Shown in pieces: positions 24,101 to 30,890 of a stretch of DNA of 49,070 nucleotides (its first letter is position 1; each line of letters starts with the position of its first letter). Source of the stretch: Solibacillus faecavium (GTDB lineage: Bacteria; Bacillota; Bacilli; Bacillales_A; Planococcaceae); contig NZ_JACSPZ010000014.1 in NCBI RefSeq assembly GCF_014836905.1, forward strand, positions 1,174 through 50,243, in the 5' to 3' direction. The notes under the pieces were generated by a model. That model did no database searches and had not been told where the DNA came from. It saw only the letters and a program-made list of their open reading frames with translations. Made by a program: the position numbers and the translations under genes.

Positions 24101-24132
24101 ATCCGAAAAAAATAAACTCCATTTTAGATTAA
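21094..24132 (+). CDS. lanM: Class II lanthipeptide synthetase LanM
   Basis: 1012 residues, typical length. The enzyme dehydrates Ser/Thr by phosphorylation and elimination and then forms thioether rings. The N-terminal kinase-like dehydratase (DUF4135) holds QGDTHGRGNTVTELVF near 250, KIIYKPKNVKIH near 270, GTDMHMENL near 350 and VVDLETLFQQP near 368. The C-terminal LanC-like cyclase shows GIAGVYLFFES near 700, the zinc ligands in SWCRGLLG near 886 and DGLCHGN near 931, and FTGLSGIGYQLL at the end. One enzyme would have to process both precursors; cytolysin also uses a single LanM. Confidence 0.97.
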   Translation: MLDNLYLSLNIKERYSILKTNKELLNDLNTKALDSWRSEMSILTDSAFAEMISINNYNLNVFSHVVDKDVSAANKKLYQLYAEKSEWYQKFVQMVNEVNADKSIHFKKDILFLLRPYTYYVEKSIDELLSTPLIKRIVGKEIKKCFVEHFAITAIEIAQKPIVLELNIDREKGELSGESKEDRFKSFIDSFSSNSKLLSFYNKYIVLTRLLTDISLNYIKNAETLLKRIEENKDLLSSKFGITDFVLEKVKMGQGDTHGRGNTVTELVFKDSTKIIYKPKNVKIHKVYKEFVDIFNKKENILEMQVTEALHLNDYTFEEFIEYKGCNNNNEVKDYYRRFGQLMGILYFLNGTDMHMENLISRGNQPIVVDLETLFQQPIPFDSRDYPIMKDVRKILFGNVTSTMLLPVKHGSGREDDFGVDLSALDGKASKLPRKVLQPVNLGTDEMKYDFKEVSSTDSNNIPFLKDPTDKVYYKDFIDEILIGFKNIALEVMRNKDEFLNGLWLKTLQEDILVRTIFRDTSQYGNILEHSNHPDLLMDMLDRDKVLENMWSFGLSNKKVIYYEIEDMRINDIPIFFSNIKENNLLSSNLYPIEGERDYNSLTLVTDKINNIDNDVLDKQLSVIKVALGLYPKTLPTKTAPLISDVQYEYDFIEEAKKIADFLIENITIEDDKYVYWMSVVHGLDVEWEVGYLDNDFYDGIAGVYLFFESLYLETKIKKYKEYAKKIVNSLKMNFNKNTVGLSSGYVGLIHATAYIKNRRVIREISEDLQTQFSYLENDHDDIPMDYLNGTPSLINSLLKIYQRDDDMDVLLQATKYAEKYMSLPVAEEMKSDLGFGHGYLSIALVFYRLWNITDNVRYCKSAEQYYSYFESSYEAEKESLESNLSWCRGLLGVLIGQLEIYQITKDEKHLKIINELEEIIFKMNELNDDGLCHGNIAYSEFFVKKYEYFDSPTDFAHAKNIVQNVLNSAKEGFKLRKTDGFQSLGLFTGLSGIGYQLLRVNNPKKINSILD

Positions 24133-24151
24133 AAAAAGGAATACAAACAAT

Positions 24152-26284
24152 ATGAAGCACAAGAGAAAAGTACCTTATATTGAACAAATGGAAAGTGTAG
24201 AATGCGGACTGGCTTGCTTTGCGATGATTTCAAGTTACTATAATTTAAATGCAACACTAAGCGATATTAGAAAAGAAAATCCTGCTCCAAGGGAAGGGTT
24301 TTCTTTTCTAAGTTTATCCAATATAGCTAATGAGTATGGATTTGAAACTAATGCATATAAAGCTAGTTTAGAAGACTTGAAGAATGTACGGCTACCCTGT
24401 ATTCTTCAGTGGGAACATAACCACTTTGTAGTTTTAGAGAAAATAAACAAGTCAAGTTATCAAATATTAGATCCTAATAGTGGTAAATTTAGTATATCCC
24501 ACGAAGAATTCAAAGAAAAATATAGTGAATATGCTTTAGAAATTTATCCTGGAGAAAAAGGGATTCTTACTGGAAAAAAGGGGAAAGAAGAAAGAATAGT
24601 AAGTAAATATTTATTAAAGCATAAATATATTTTTCTAAGTTTAATTGGTGTATCAATCTTAATTCAAGGGTTAATGGCCTTAATTCCATTAGCTACTAGA
24701 TGGGTAACAGATAATGCTATTAACACTGCAAATATAGATAACTTACAATTGTTTGGTTGGTTAATAATTGTTTTCTTATTCTCGTACGTCATAGTCCAAT
24801 CTGCTAGAGCAGTAATCATAGCTTTGTTCCAAAAGCGTCTTGATGAATCTATAATGAATGACTTTATGAATAAGTTATATAAGCTACCTTATTCGTTCTT
24901 TGAGCATCGAAGTAAAGGTGATTTGTTATTTAGAGCTAATTCAGCAATATTTATTAGGGACATAATATCTACATCAATGATTACGATATTTATAGATAGT
25001 TTATTGATTATTACATACACTATAGTAATGATTAACTTTTCAGTACAATTGAGTATGTTTTTGTTCCTATTAAGTATTTTTCTAATTTTCTTCTTAATTC
25101 TAAATACGAATATTATTAGGCAGATGTCAAAAAAGAATTTGTTGGATAAAGCTAAAACTCAATCGGTTTTATCTGAAAACATCCATAATATCTTAGATAT
25201 TAAAAGTCTAGGACTTGAAAAGAACAGACTAAATTTATGGTCAGAAAAGTATGGTGCTGAATTAAAAACGACACAAAAGTTAAATGTATATCAATCTTTA
25301 ATAGGTACAGTCACTAGTCTAATACAAGTTGGTACCCCTTTAGTTATTCTGTTTTTAGGGGGAGGCTTATATATAGATGGAAAAATATCTTTGGGTACTC
25401 TCTTTGCATTTAGTTCAATTGCAGTTACATTTATAACCCCAATTATTTCAATCGGTACAAATTATACGCAGCTAATTTCAATCGGGACATATTTTGCGAG
25501 AATAAAAGATATTCTTACAGCAGAGGAAGAAAGAGTTGGCGAAAAAGAAGGACAAAAATTAAAAGGTACTATAGAATTTAGAAATGTTGGATTTAAATAT
25601 AACAAACATAGTTATCCCGTATTGAAAGATGTTAGTTTTTCTATAGAGAGAGGACAAAAAGTAGCTATCGTTGGACCTTCGGGATCAGGGAAAAGTTCTA
25701 TAGCGAAACTACTGTTAGGGCTATATGAAGCATCATCAGGTAAAATTTTTATTGATGGAAAAGAGTTTTCAGATTATAGCCTCACAGATATACGATATTC
25801 AATTGGTACAGTATTGCAGGAATCTAAGTTGTTTTCAGGTTCTATTGGAGACAATGTTTCAATGTCGAAAAATAAAAATAAATATAGTGACGGGAAATTA
25901 GCAGATGCTGCATACAAAGCAGGTGTATTAGACGATATTCTGAAAACTCCTATGGCTTTTGAAACCTTAATATCAGAAAATGGTAATAATTTTTCAGGTG
26001 GTCAAAAACAAAGGCTTTTAATTGCTAGAGCCTTATATCAAGAACCAAACATTTTACTTTTTGATGAAGCAACAAGCCATCTAGATATGATAACCGAAGA
26101 GCATATTAGCAAGACACTTAAAGAATTGAATATTACACAAGTCGTTATAGCTCACCGTCTAAATACTATTGTAAATGCAGATAAAATTATTTTTATTGAA
26201 GATGGGGAAGTTAAGGAAATAGGCACACATGATGAATTAATAGAGAAAAAATCTTATTACTATAGATTGTACTTTGCAGAATAA
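24152..26284 (+). CDS. lanT: LanT: peptidase C39 ABC exporter
   Basis: 710 residues. The C39 protease domain (1-140) has VECGLACFAMIS (catalytic Cys18), NHFVVLEK (His near 91) and DPNSG (Asp near 107), and would cut both leaders after the Gly-Ala motifs. The membrane domain covers about 155-450. The ATPase carries GPSGSGKSS near 507, FSGGQKQR near 615, ILLFDEATSHLD near 634 and the switch His in IAHRLNT. ATG 24152 lies 19 bases after the lanM stop with AAAAAGGAAT upstream, so it belongs to the same operon. It is the last gene before a terminator. Confidence 0.97.
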   Translation: MKHKRKVPYIEQMESVECGLACFAMISSYYNLNATLSDIRKENPAPREGFSFLSLSNIANEYGFETNAYKASLEDLKNVRLPCILQWEHNHFVVLEKINKSSYQILDPNSGKFSISHEEFKEKYSEYALEIYPGEKGILTGKKGKEERIVSKYLLKHKYIFLSLIGVSILIQGLMALIPLATRWVTDNAINTANIDNLQLFGWLIIVFLFSYVIVQSARAVIIALFQKRLDESIMNDFMNKLYKLPYSFFEHRSKGDLLFRANSAIFIRDIISTSMITIFIDSLLIITYTIVMINFSVQLSMFLFLLSIFLIFFLILNTNIIRQMSKKNLLDKAKTQSVLSENIHNILDIKSLGLEKNRLNLWSEKYGAELKTTQKLNVYQSLIGTVTSLIQVGTPLVILFLGGGLYIDGKISLGTLFAFSSIAVTFITPIISIGTNYTQLISIGTYFARIKDILTAEEERVGEKEGQKLKGTIEFRNVGFKYNKHSYPVLKDVSFSIERGQKVAIVGPSGSGKSSIAKLLLGLYEASSGKIFIDGKEFSDYSLTDIRYSIGTVLQESKLFSGSIGDNVSMSKNKNKYSDGKLADAAYKAGVLDDILKTPMAFETLISENGNNFSGGQKQRLLIARALYQEPNILLFDEATSHLDMITEEHISKTLKELNITQVVIAHRLNTIVNADKIIFIEDGEVKEIGTHDELIEKKSYYYRLYFAE

Positions 26285-26319
26285 GTATTTTTTACAAGGT
26301 ATTTATTTCAATATCTTCT

Positions 26320-26344
26320 AGAGCTATGAATAGCTCTTTTTTTG
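26320..26344 (+). terminator. Terminator of the lanthipeptide operon
   Basis: AGAGCTA, loop TGAA, TAGCTCT, then seven Ts. It lies 35 bases after lanT. Confidence 0.85.
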
Positions 26345-26414
26345 TTATGTAGCTATCAGTAAAATATAGGGGTCGTTAACTTTTATTATAGCGAAGGAAA
26401 TAATTAAAGGAAAT

Positions 26415-26450
26415 CGAAAAAAGCGCTCAGATGAATTGAGATGCATGATG
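26415..26450 (+). repeat. Folded repeat, family 2 (truncated copy)
   Basis: AAAAAAGCGCTCAGATGAATTGAGATG matches in order (GCGCTCAG, ATTGAGATG) the left half of the unit at 31874-31931, but the right arm is gone. The remainder of 26345-26565 shows no gene. Confidence 0.5.
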
Positions 26451-26570
26451 AACCAATAAACTTCTTCACAAAATCATTATGGGCTTTATGGAATATTACT
26501 CATTACCGCTTGTTTGCCCTCCTAAAATAGCCCGCCTTGTTGGTGCTGAAATATACTGTGCAAAAAGAAG

Positions 26571-26680
26571 GGGCATCCCGTGATTGCTGGCAGATCGTCG
26601 AGAAAATCACTCGACGAACTGACCAGCACCGTAACTCGCCGGAGACAACCGTTCCGGCGCATTACTATCACGTCATGCCC
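26571..26680 (-). ncRNA. Two-domain folded element, domain 2 (locus 4, complete, inverted)
   Basis: This is the reverse complement of the 12801-12910 unit with almost no change: GGGCAT/ATGCCC ends, CGCCGGA/TCCGGCG hairpin and the CCAGCA..TCGTCGAG hairpin are all present. The downstream sequence TTTTTGCACAGTATAT (26550-26566 in reverse) is shared too. Confidence 0.75.
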
Positions 26681-26745
26681 TCGCTCCGTATAAATTTAGA
26701 CTTCAGATAGAGTGCATTAATAAAGTGCCTGCTCCTAACACGCGA

Positions 26746-26904
26746 TTGGACAAAAAACATCAGGCATGTTGAAAAACCTTCACGGCATCGAGGTAAACCT
26801 CGCTACCGCTCGCGTTTTTAACATGCCTGTGCAGCTCTAAGCTTGCATTGTGGTGGAAACCTGCACCACCACAATGCAAACTAAGAGCTGATTTTTTGTC
26901 AAAT
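26746..26904 (-). ncRNA. Two-domain folded element, domain 1 (locus 4, inverted)
   Basis: Homologue of 9633-9790 in opposite orientation. Outer stem TTGGACAAAAAA / TTTTTTGTCAA (with one G-T pair), arm A with a paired substitution relative to locus 1, and arm B with CAGGCATG/CATGCCTG. Together with locus 1 it brackets 17 kb containing Rgg locus A and the lanthipeptide operon. Confidence 0.72.
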
Positions 26905-27028
26905 CACTTAAAATAAACTAATTCAGCAAAAAAAAACGTTGAAACAGTGACTTTCCGGAGAATATGAAGTTTACGGTTTTACCAACCGTAAAAATACTGT
27001 AAAATATCTCCAAAGAGGTGATGATTAA

Positions 27029-27469
27029 ATGAAACGCTTTGAAAATAGAAGTGTTATTACTCGAATGGATTACCCAAATGATAATATAGGTAGAGATTTA
27101 AAAATAAATGAAATTGCACAGGCCATTCATGTAATTAACCGCAGAGCCAAGGTTGTACCAGATTCCAGTGCCCTCTATTCGCTGAAATATGCAGTAATCA
27201 AGAAGCTACTATTAGAACAGCGTGCCACAAAATTATGTGTCCATCGATTTAAAAGAGTCCATCAACTTCATTCAATTCGAGATTCAAGAATTGATATCCA
27301 AACAATATTCGTAGTAGTTTCTTGTGGTGAATATACCTTCCATTATCCCGCTGAAAAACAAGATATTAAGGATCTGAAATTTGAGAAAAAAATCGTCAGT
27401 ATTCGAAATCCACGTTCTGAAATGAGTTATGCCTCAGCTAAGCGACTACTCTTACAATATCTCCAGTAG
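27029..27469 (+). CDS. YkyB-like family protein
   Basis: 146 residues. The pattern LKINEIAQAIHVINRRAKVVPDSSALYSLKYAVIKKLL matches the YkyB family N-terminus, and GEYTFHYPAEKQDIKDL plus RNPRSEMSYASAKRLLLQYL its C-terminus. The family has no proven function. AAAGAGGTGATGATTAA precedes the ATG. A small TTTACGGTT...AACCGTAAA hairpin lies about 35 bases upstream of the start. A degenerate match to folded-element domain 2 follows the stop at 27474. Confidence 0.8.
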   Translation: MKRFENRSVITRMDYPNDNIGRDLKINEIAQAIHVINRRAKVVPDSSALYSLKYAVIKKLLLEQRATKLCVHRFKRVHQLHSIRDSRIDIQTIFVVVSCGEYTFHYPAEKQDIKDLKFEKKIVSIRNPRSEMSYASAKRLLLQYLQ

Positions 27470-27628
27470 GGATACCGTAACTTGCCGGCTAACCGTAGCA
27501 CAGAGATGGACTCCCCTATAGTTTTTCTTGCAGGTCTCTATTGCTTCTTAAAACCATCCCGCGTTTATACATCTTAAATTGAATCACTGTATTTTGTATT
27601 TTGAAAAGAAGTTCCTTTTCGCACATTG

Positions 27629-27664
27629 AAAAGACGTTGGTTCAATATGGAACCAACGTCTTTT
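27629..27664. terminator. Strong bidirectional terminator
   Basis: AAAAGACGTTGGTT and AACCAACGTCTTTT form a 14-bp perfect stem around an 8-base loop. It lies 68 bases beyond the lipoprotein stop and after the YkyB-like gene. Confidence 0.85.
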
Positions 27665-27731
27665 TGTTGTTTTTGTAGTATTCTACGAAATAGTTGATAA
27701 CTTATTAAACGTCATTTGAGTGTATTTATAA

Positions 27732-28274
27732 TTACAAATATTCAGGATCTATAGTTTCGAGATCGACTGCAACATAGTGTCGCTGTTCATCAATTAAGAA
27801 TTCAAAATAAATAATATGACCGTTGTCTTTTAAAAATTCCTTTGTCTCTAATGGCAAATTATTTTCATGTTGTATAACCATAGATTGAGTCGCTTCTATT
27901 GTTTGCTGAGGCTTCAATTTCTGACTTCTAAAGTCTATATACTCTCTGCTTAAATAATATGAATTCAACTCTTTAGGAAAATAGCCGATGTAGGCAATAT
28001 TTATATGCTGCTCAGTTAAATTTTTAACTTGAAACTGAAAGGTTAACCTTTTTTCAAATTCATTTTCCGTGTCGTCGATACGAAAAGTTTTTTGCTTAAT
28101 CGAAATAATTTCCTGTAATACTTTATTCTCAGCAGGGTTAGTTAGGTTATCTATTCCTAGTGCAACTTGCTCATAAGAGTTTTGTTCAGATGTAGAATCA
28201 GTTTGTTGTGTACAGCCACTTAGACATATACTAAGTAGAATTATTAATATAATTTTAGATATTGGAATTTTCAG
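27732..28274 (-). CDS. Lipoprotein of Rgg locus B, probable CTG (or ATT) start
   Basis: About 180 residues. The reading frame continues well upstream of the first internal ATG (27968) and gives a classic lipoprotein signal: KIPISKIILIILLSICLSGC, then T-Q-Q-T-D-S. AGGGGG lies eight bases before a CTG at 28274; ATT two codons earlier is an alternative. No ATG/GTG/TTG fits, so a rare start codon must be used. The mature part is soluble and mixed alpha/beta. It begins 26 bases after the secreted protein, so the pair is probably one operon; a partner or immunity role is plausible. No family recognised. Confidence 0.65.
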   Translation of the reverse strand: MKIPISKIILIILLSICLSGCTQQTDSTSEQNSYEQVALGIDNLTNPAENKVLQEIISIKQKTFRIDDTENEFEKRLTFQFQVKNLTEQHINIAYIGYFPKELNSYYLSREYIDFRSQKLKPQQTIEATQSMVIQHENNLPLETKEFLKDNGHIIYFEFLIDEQRHYVAVDLETIDPEYL

Positions 28275-28300
28275 ATAAATAACCCCCTTTTTTCGAATTC

Positions 28301-29032
28301 TCAGTAGGATTCAGTATATGAACCAAAATTACTGCTCCAACGGCTTTGGACAATAGTACTTAATCGTGTTTTATTCATATAGTTAGGAGCTTTTGAAATT
28401 TTATTTGGACTATTTGCTAATCTTGAATAGTCATAAGCTGCATTTTGAACGCAATCACAAGATTTATCTAGATAACTAACTGTTATATTTTTATACCAAT
28501 ATCGACTTACACTATACCCCATATCTTTCCAAGAATTTGTATAATCCCATACGTATAGCCAATGATAGAAATAGCGGTCAGAGTAACTAGTTTTAACGTC
28601 TGTAGTTTTACCAGTCCCACTCCCAATATCAGCACCTACATTTTTTAGATGTGACCAAATAGTTGAACCGGTCTCAACCCATTTTCCAATAACAGGGAGT
28701 GAAGAGGCGATTTCAATACTAGCCCCTTTAAAAGATTCAAACGAAGTAAAATTTCTGTCAGCTTGTTCTCTGAGACCGTTAAGAGATGATAATGCATCAT
28801 TAATTTTCACTGCGCCATATCCTGGGTCATTACTTAATGGACTAATGATTTCACCATTAAAGTAGCCATTCGTGTTACTCTTATTTGGTTCAAAAATTTC
28901 AGTACTAATAATTGTCGTTTCCTCAGGAGTATGGATGCTATCATTAGTTGCACTTGCTGTTTCAATAAAAATTAGATTATGCAACAAAATCCCCCCTAGT
29001 ATTATAGCTAGATATATTTTTACACTTTTCAT
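28301..29032 (-). CDS. Secreted protein of unknown family, Rgg locus B
   Basis: 243 residues with a signal peptide (MKSVKIYLAIILGGILLHNLIF...ASA). A Thr-rich linker follows, then a helix (INDALSSLNGLREQAD), a small-residue stretch (SLPVIGKWVETGSTIW), and a Trp/Tyr-rich domain (YHWLYVWDYTNSW) with a DKSCDCVQN cysteine pair. GGAGGT lies before the ATG. It resembles no family I can name and is not alignable by eye to the locus A protein, though its position is the same. Membrane-active or antagonistic function is inference. Confidence 0.65.
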   Translation of the reverse strand: MKSVKIYLAIILGGILLHNLIFIETASATNDSIHTPEETTIISTEIFEPNKSNTNGYFNGEIISPLSNDPGYGAVKINDALSSLNGLREQADRNFTSFESFKGASIEIASSLPVIGKWVETGSTIWSHLKNVGADIGSGTGKTTDVKTSYSDRYFYHWLYVWDYTNSWKDMGYSVSRYWYKNITVSYLDKSCDCVQNAAYDYSRLANSPNKISKAPNYMNKTRLSTIVQSRWSSNFGSYTESY

Positions 29033-29148
29033 ATTATACCTCCAATTAAAAAAATTTTATAATTCTACACTTAGGATTTTAAATAATAGAGAATGAGTAG
29101 TATAATTTCGAAAATTATCAATAAGTATTATAATTATTATGGTACTTC

Positions 29149-29163
29149 AAGTATTTTTTTTGT
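29149..29163 (+). promoter_or_regulatory. 15-bp repeat, candidate Rgg B operator (copy 1)
   Basis: AAGTATTTTTTTTGT recurs exactly at 29331-29345. This copy lies 117 bases upstream of the secreted-protein start. Confidence 0.5.
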
Positions 29164-29169
29164 TTCATT

Positions 29170-29277
29170 TTAAAATACTTGATTTAGATTTGAAATATTT
29201 TCACCGCCTCCACCTATAATGAGATAAATACCTAAGCCAATAACTATTAAATAATAAAGCAAAGCATTTCTATTCAT
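29170..29277 (-). CDS. Short hydrophobic peptide (SHP-like pheromone precursor), locus B
   Basis: 35 residues: MNRNALLYYLIVIGLGIYLIIGGGG plus the tail ENISNLNQVF. AGGGGGGAG precedes the ATG. The LIIGGGG stretch resembles the ...IIIIVGG end of streptococcal SHP pheromones. It is divergent from the Rgg-type gene and lies upstream of the secreted protein, as in locus A. The extra ten residues after GGGG are unlike known SHPs. Confidence 0.6.
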   Translation of the reverse strand: MNRNALLYYLIVIGLGIYLIIGGGGENISNLNQVF

Positions 29278-29330
29278 TTTCTCCCCCCTTACTTCCATAT
29301 TTAACTAAATTATAATAAGATATTTACCAT

Positions 29331-29345
29331 AAGTATTTTTTTTGT
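29331..29345 (+). promoter_or_regulatory. 15-bp repeat, candidate Rgg B operator (copy 2)
   Basis: Identical to 29149-29163 and placed in the divergent promoter between the SHP-like peptide and the regulator, 22 bases before the regulator start. One copy at each promoter of a divergent locus fits a shared operator. Confidence 0.5.
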
Positions 29346-29367
29346 CATATATGAAAGTAGGTTAGAT

Positions 29368-30237
29368 ATGAATAAAGGTGAAATCTTTAAAGTCTTAAGA
29401 AATTCCAAAAATATAACTTTAAAACAGGCCTCAGATGGGATTGTGAGTGAGTCATTTTTATCAAAATTTGAGAGAGGTAAAAATGATATATCACTAACTA
29501 ATTTTTTATTATTATTAGAAAAACTTAATATAAGTATGAATGAATTTAATATTATTTCTGAAGAAATAGATTTAATATTTCCGTTTAAGGAATTATTAAA
29601 TTCAATTAATTCTGCATATCAAAGAAAAGATATAGACCTTCTGATAAATATTAAATTTGAACTACGGAATCAATGGATAAAATCAGAGATAAAATCTTAT
29701 AAATGTAATAGTATAATGGTAGATGCGCTTATAAAAAATCTAAATCCTGAATATAAAATAAATAATACAGATGTTGAATTTTTAAAAGATTTTTTATTTT
29801 CTAGAGACCACTGGGGTTATTATGAAATGACGTTATTTGGTAATTCATTAGATATATTTAAATTTGAATTAATTGATTTATTAGGAAATGAGTTAATAAA
29901 TCAAAAAGTATTCTTCCAAGATAGTCAACACAAAAAGGAAAAAATAAATATACTTTTGAATATTACTGCTTTATACATTAAAAATAATAAAATAAAAAAG
30001 GCTGAATTTTATAGTAGAAAAGCTAATGAACTATTAAATAATGAAAATTTTATGTTGCAAAGATGTATATGTAAATTTTTTGGAGGTATGATTTTATTTA
30101 AAAACGGAAATACAGTTGAGGGAGAAAACGTTTGCAGAGATATGATTGAAATTATGAACAGACTAGATTATAAAATAATGAGTGAAAATTATAAAGTTTT
30201 TTTTCAAGAAAATTATTTAGTCATGTCTGCTAATTAA
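29368..30237 (+). CDS. Rgg/GadR/MutR-family transcriptional regulator, locus B
   Basis: 289 residues. The HTH covers about 1-60 (LKQASDGIVSESFLSKFERGKND) and the C-terminal helical repeats carry DHWGYYEMTLFGNSL near 147, the same signature as locus A. It should bind a re-imported peptide and act on the divergent promoter region. AGTAGG is a weak ribosome site. The AT content is very high. It is paralogous in layout to the gene at 11748 but divergent in sequence, suggesting separate pheromone specificities. Confidence 0.8.
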   Translation: MNKGEIFKVLRNSKNITLKQASDGIVSESFLSKFERGKNDISLTNFLLLLEKLNISMNEFNIISEEIDLIFPFKELLNSINSAYQRKDIDLLINIKFELRNQWIKSEIKSYKCNSIMVDALIKNLNPEYKINNTDVEFLKDFLFSRDHWGYYEMTLFGNSLDIFKFELIDLLGNELINQKVFFQDSQHKKEKINILLNITALYIKNNKIKKAEFYSRKANELLNNENFMLQRCICKFFGGMILFKNGNTVEGENVCRDMIEIMNRLDYKIMSENYKVFFQENYLVMSAN

Positions 30238-30344
30238 CTAATTATTTTTGTTAGAATTTTAATTAGGTAGATGTATGAAACATTATTTCTAAAAATATTA
30301 GCTTCATAATACCTTACCTTTGGATAAATATTAATAAATTCTTG

Positions 30345-30470
30345 AAACCGTCAAGCTGTTTTTTAACTAGTTCTAAGATGCTAGCTTCGAAAGCAGCGGG
30401 TGGTTTTTCATTCGATAGCTATCGCCATCCATACGTCCAACTTCCACCAGGTGTAATAAACGATCATAAA
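30345..30470 (-). pseudogene. IstB-like (IS21) fragment
   Basis: The minus strand encodes IYDRLLHLVEVGRMDGDSYR followed by M-K-N-H-P-L, which resembles the C-terminus of the IS21 helper ATPase IstB. Upstream sequence is broken by stops and frame changes. No istA or terminal repeats are seen. The rest of 30238-30690 has no supported gene. Confidence 0.4.
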
Positions 30471-30696
30471 TCACCTTTGTACTGCCTTAGTTCCCCATCA
30501 ATTAAATCCATTGCTCTACGTCTTATTCGATATTAGAATAGTCGCTCTATCATTCCAATTCGCAATATCTCTGTAGATTCTGCTATCTGCAAAAATTCCT
30601 ATAATTGAATGGTTTCCTGCATATTATACGTTCCTATGTAATACTTACTAAAATTATTAACCTTAAAAAATAATGCTTGTTTAAGGTTGAGAATGG

Positions 30697-30719
30697 TATA
30701 ATAAAAGAAACGTTTGTTC
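30697..30719 (+). promoter_or_regulatory. Extended -10 promoter with LexA-like box
   Basis: TGGTATAAT is an extended -10 element. AAACGTTTGTTC at 30708-30719 is one mismatch from the SOS box seen before the YolD-like gene and would overlap the transcription start. It drives the recombinase at 30891 with a leader of about 180 bases. Confidence 0.5.
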
Positions 30720-30890
30720 TCCTGAAAAGTCAGATTCCTTCAATAAAATATTTAGGTAAAGGCAAAGGTCTTACTTACCAAAAGTAATTTCTCTTTCATG
30801 GAACACATACATATTGGCTGATGAATCAAAAGAATAAAAAAGAATAGAAAAGAAATAAAAAGAACGGAATGGAATAGGGAGGTATATATA

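Noticed and set aside
30342-30536. 64-codon plus-strand ORF
   Set aside because: It is the shadow of the minus-strand IstB-like fragment.
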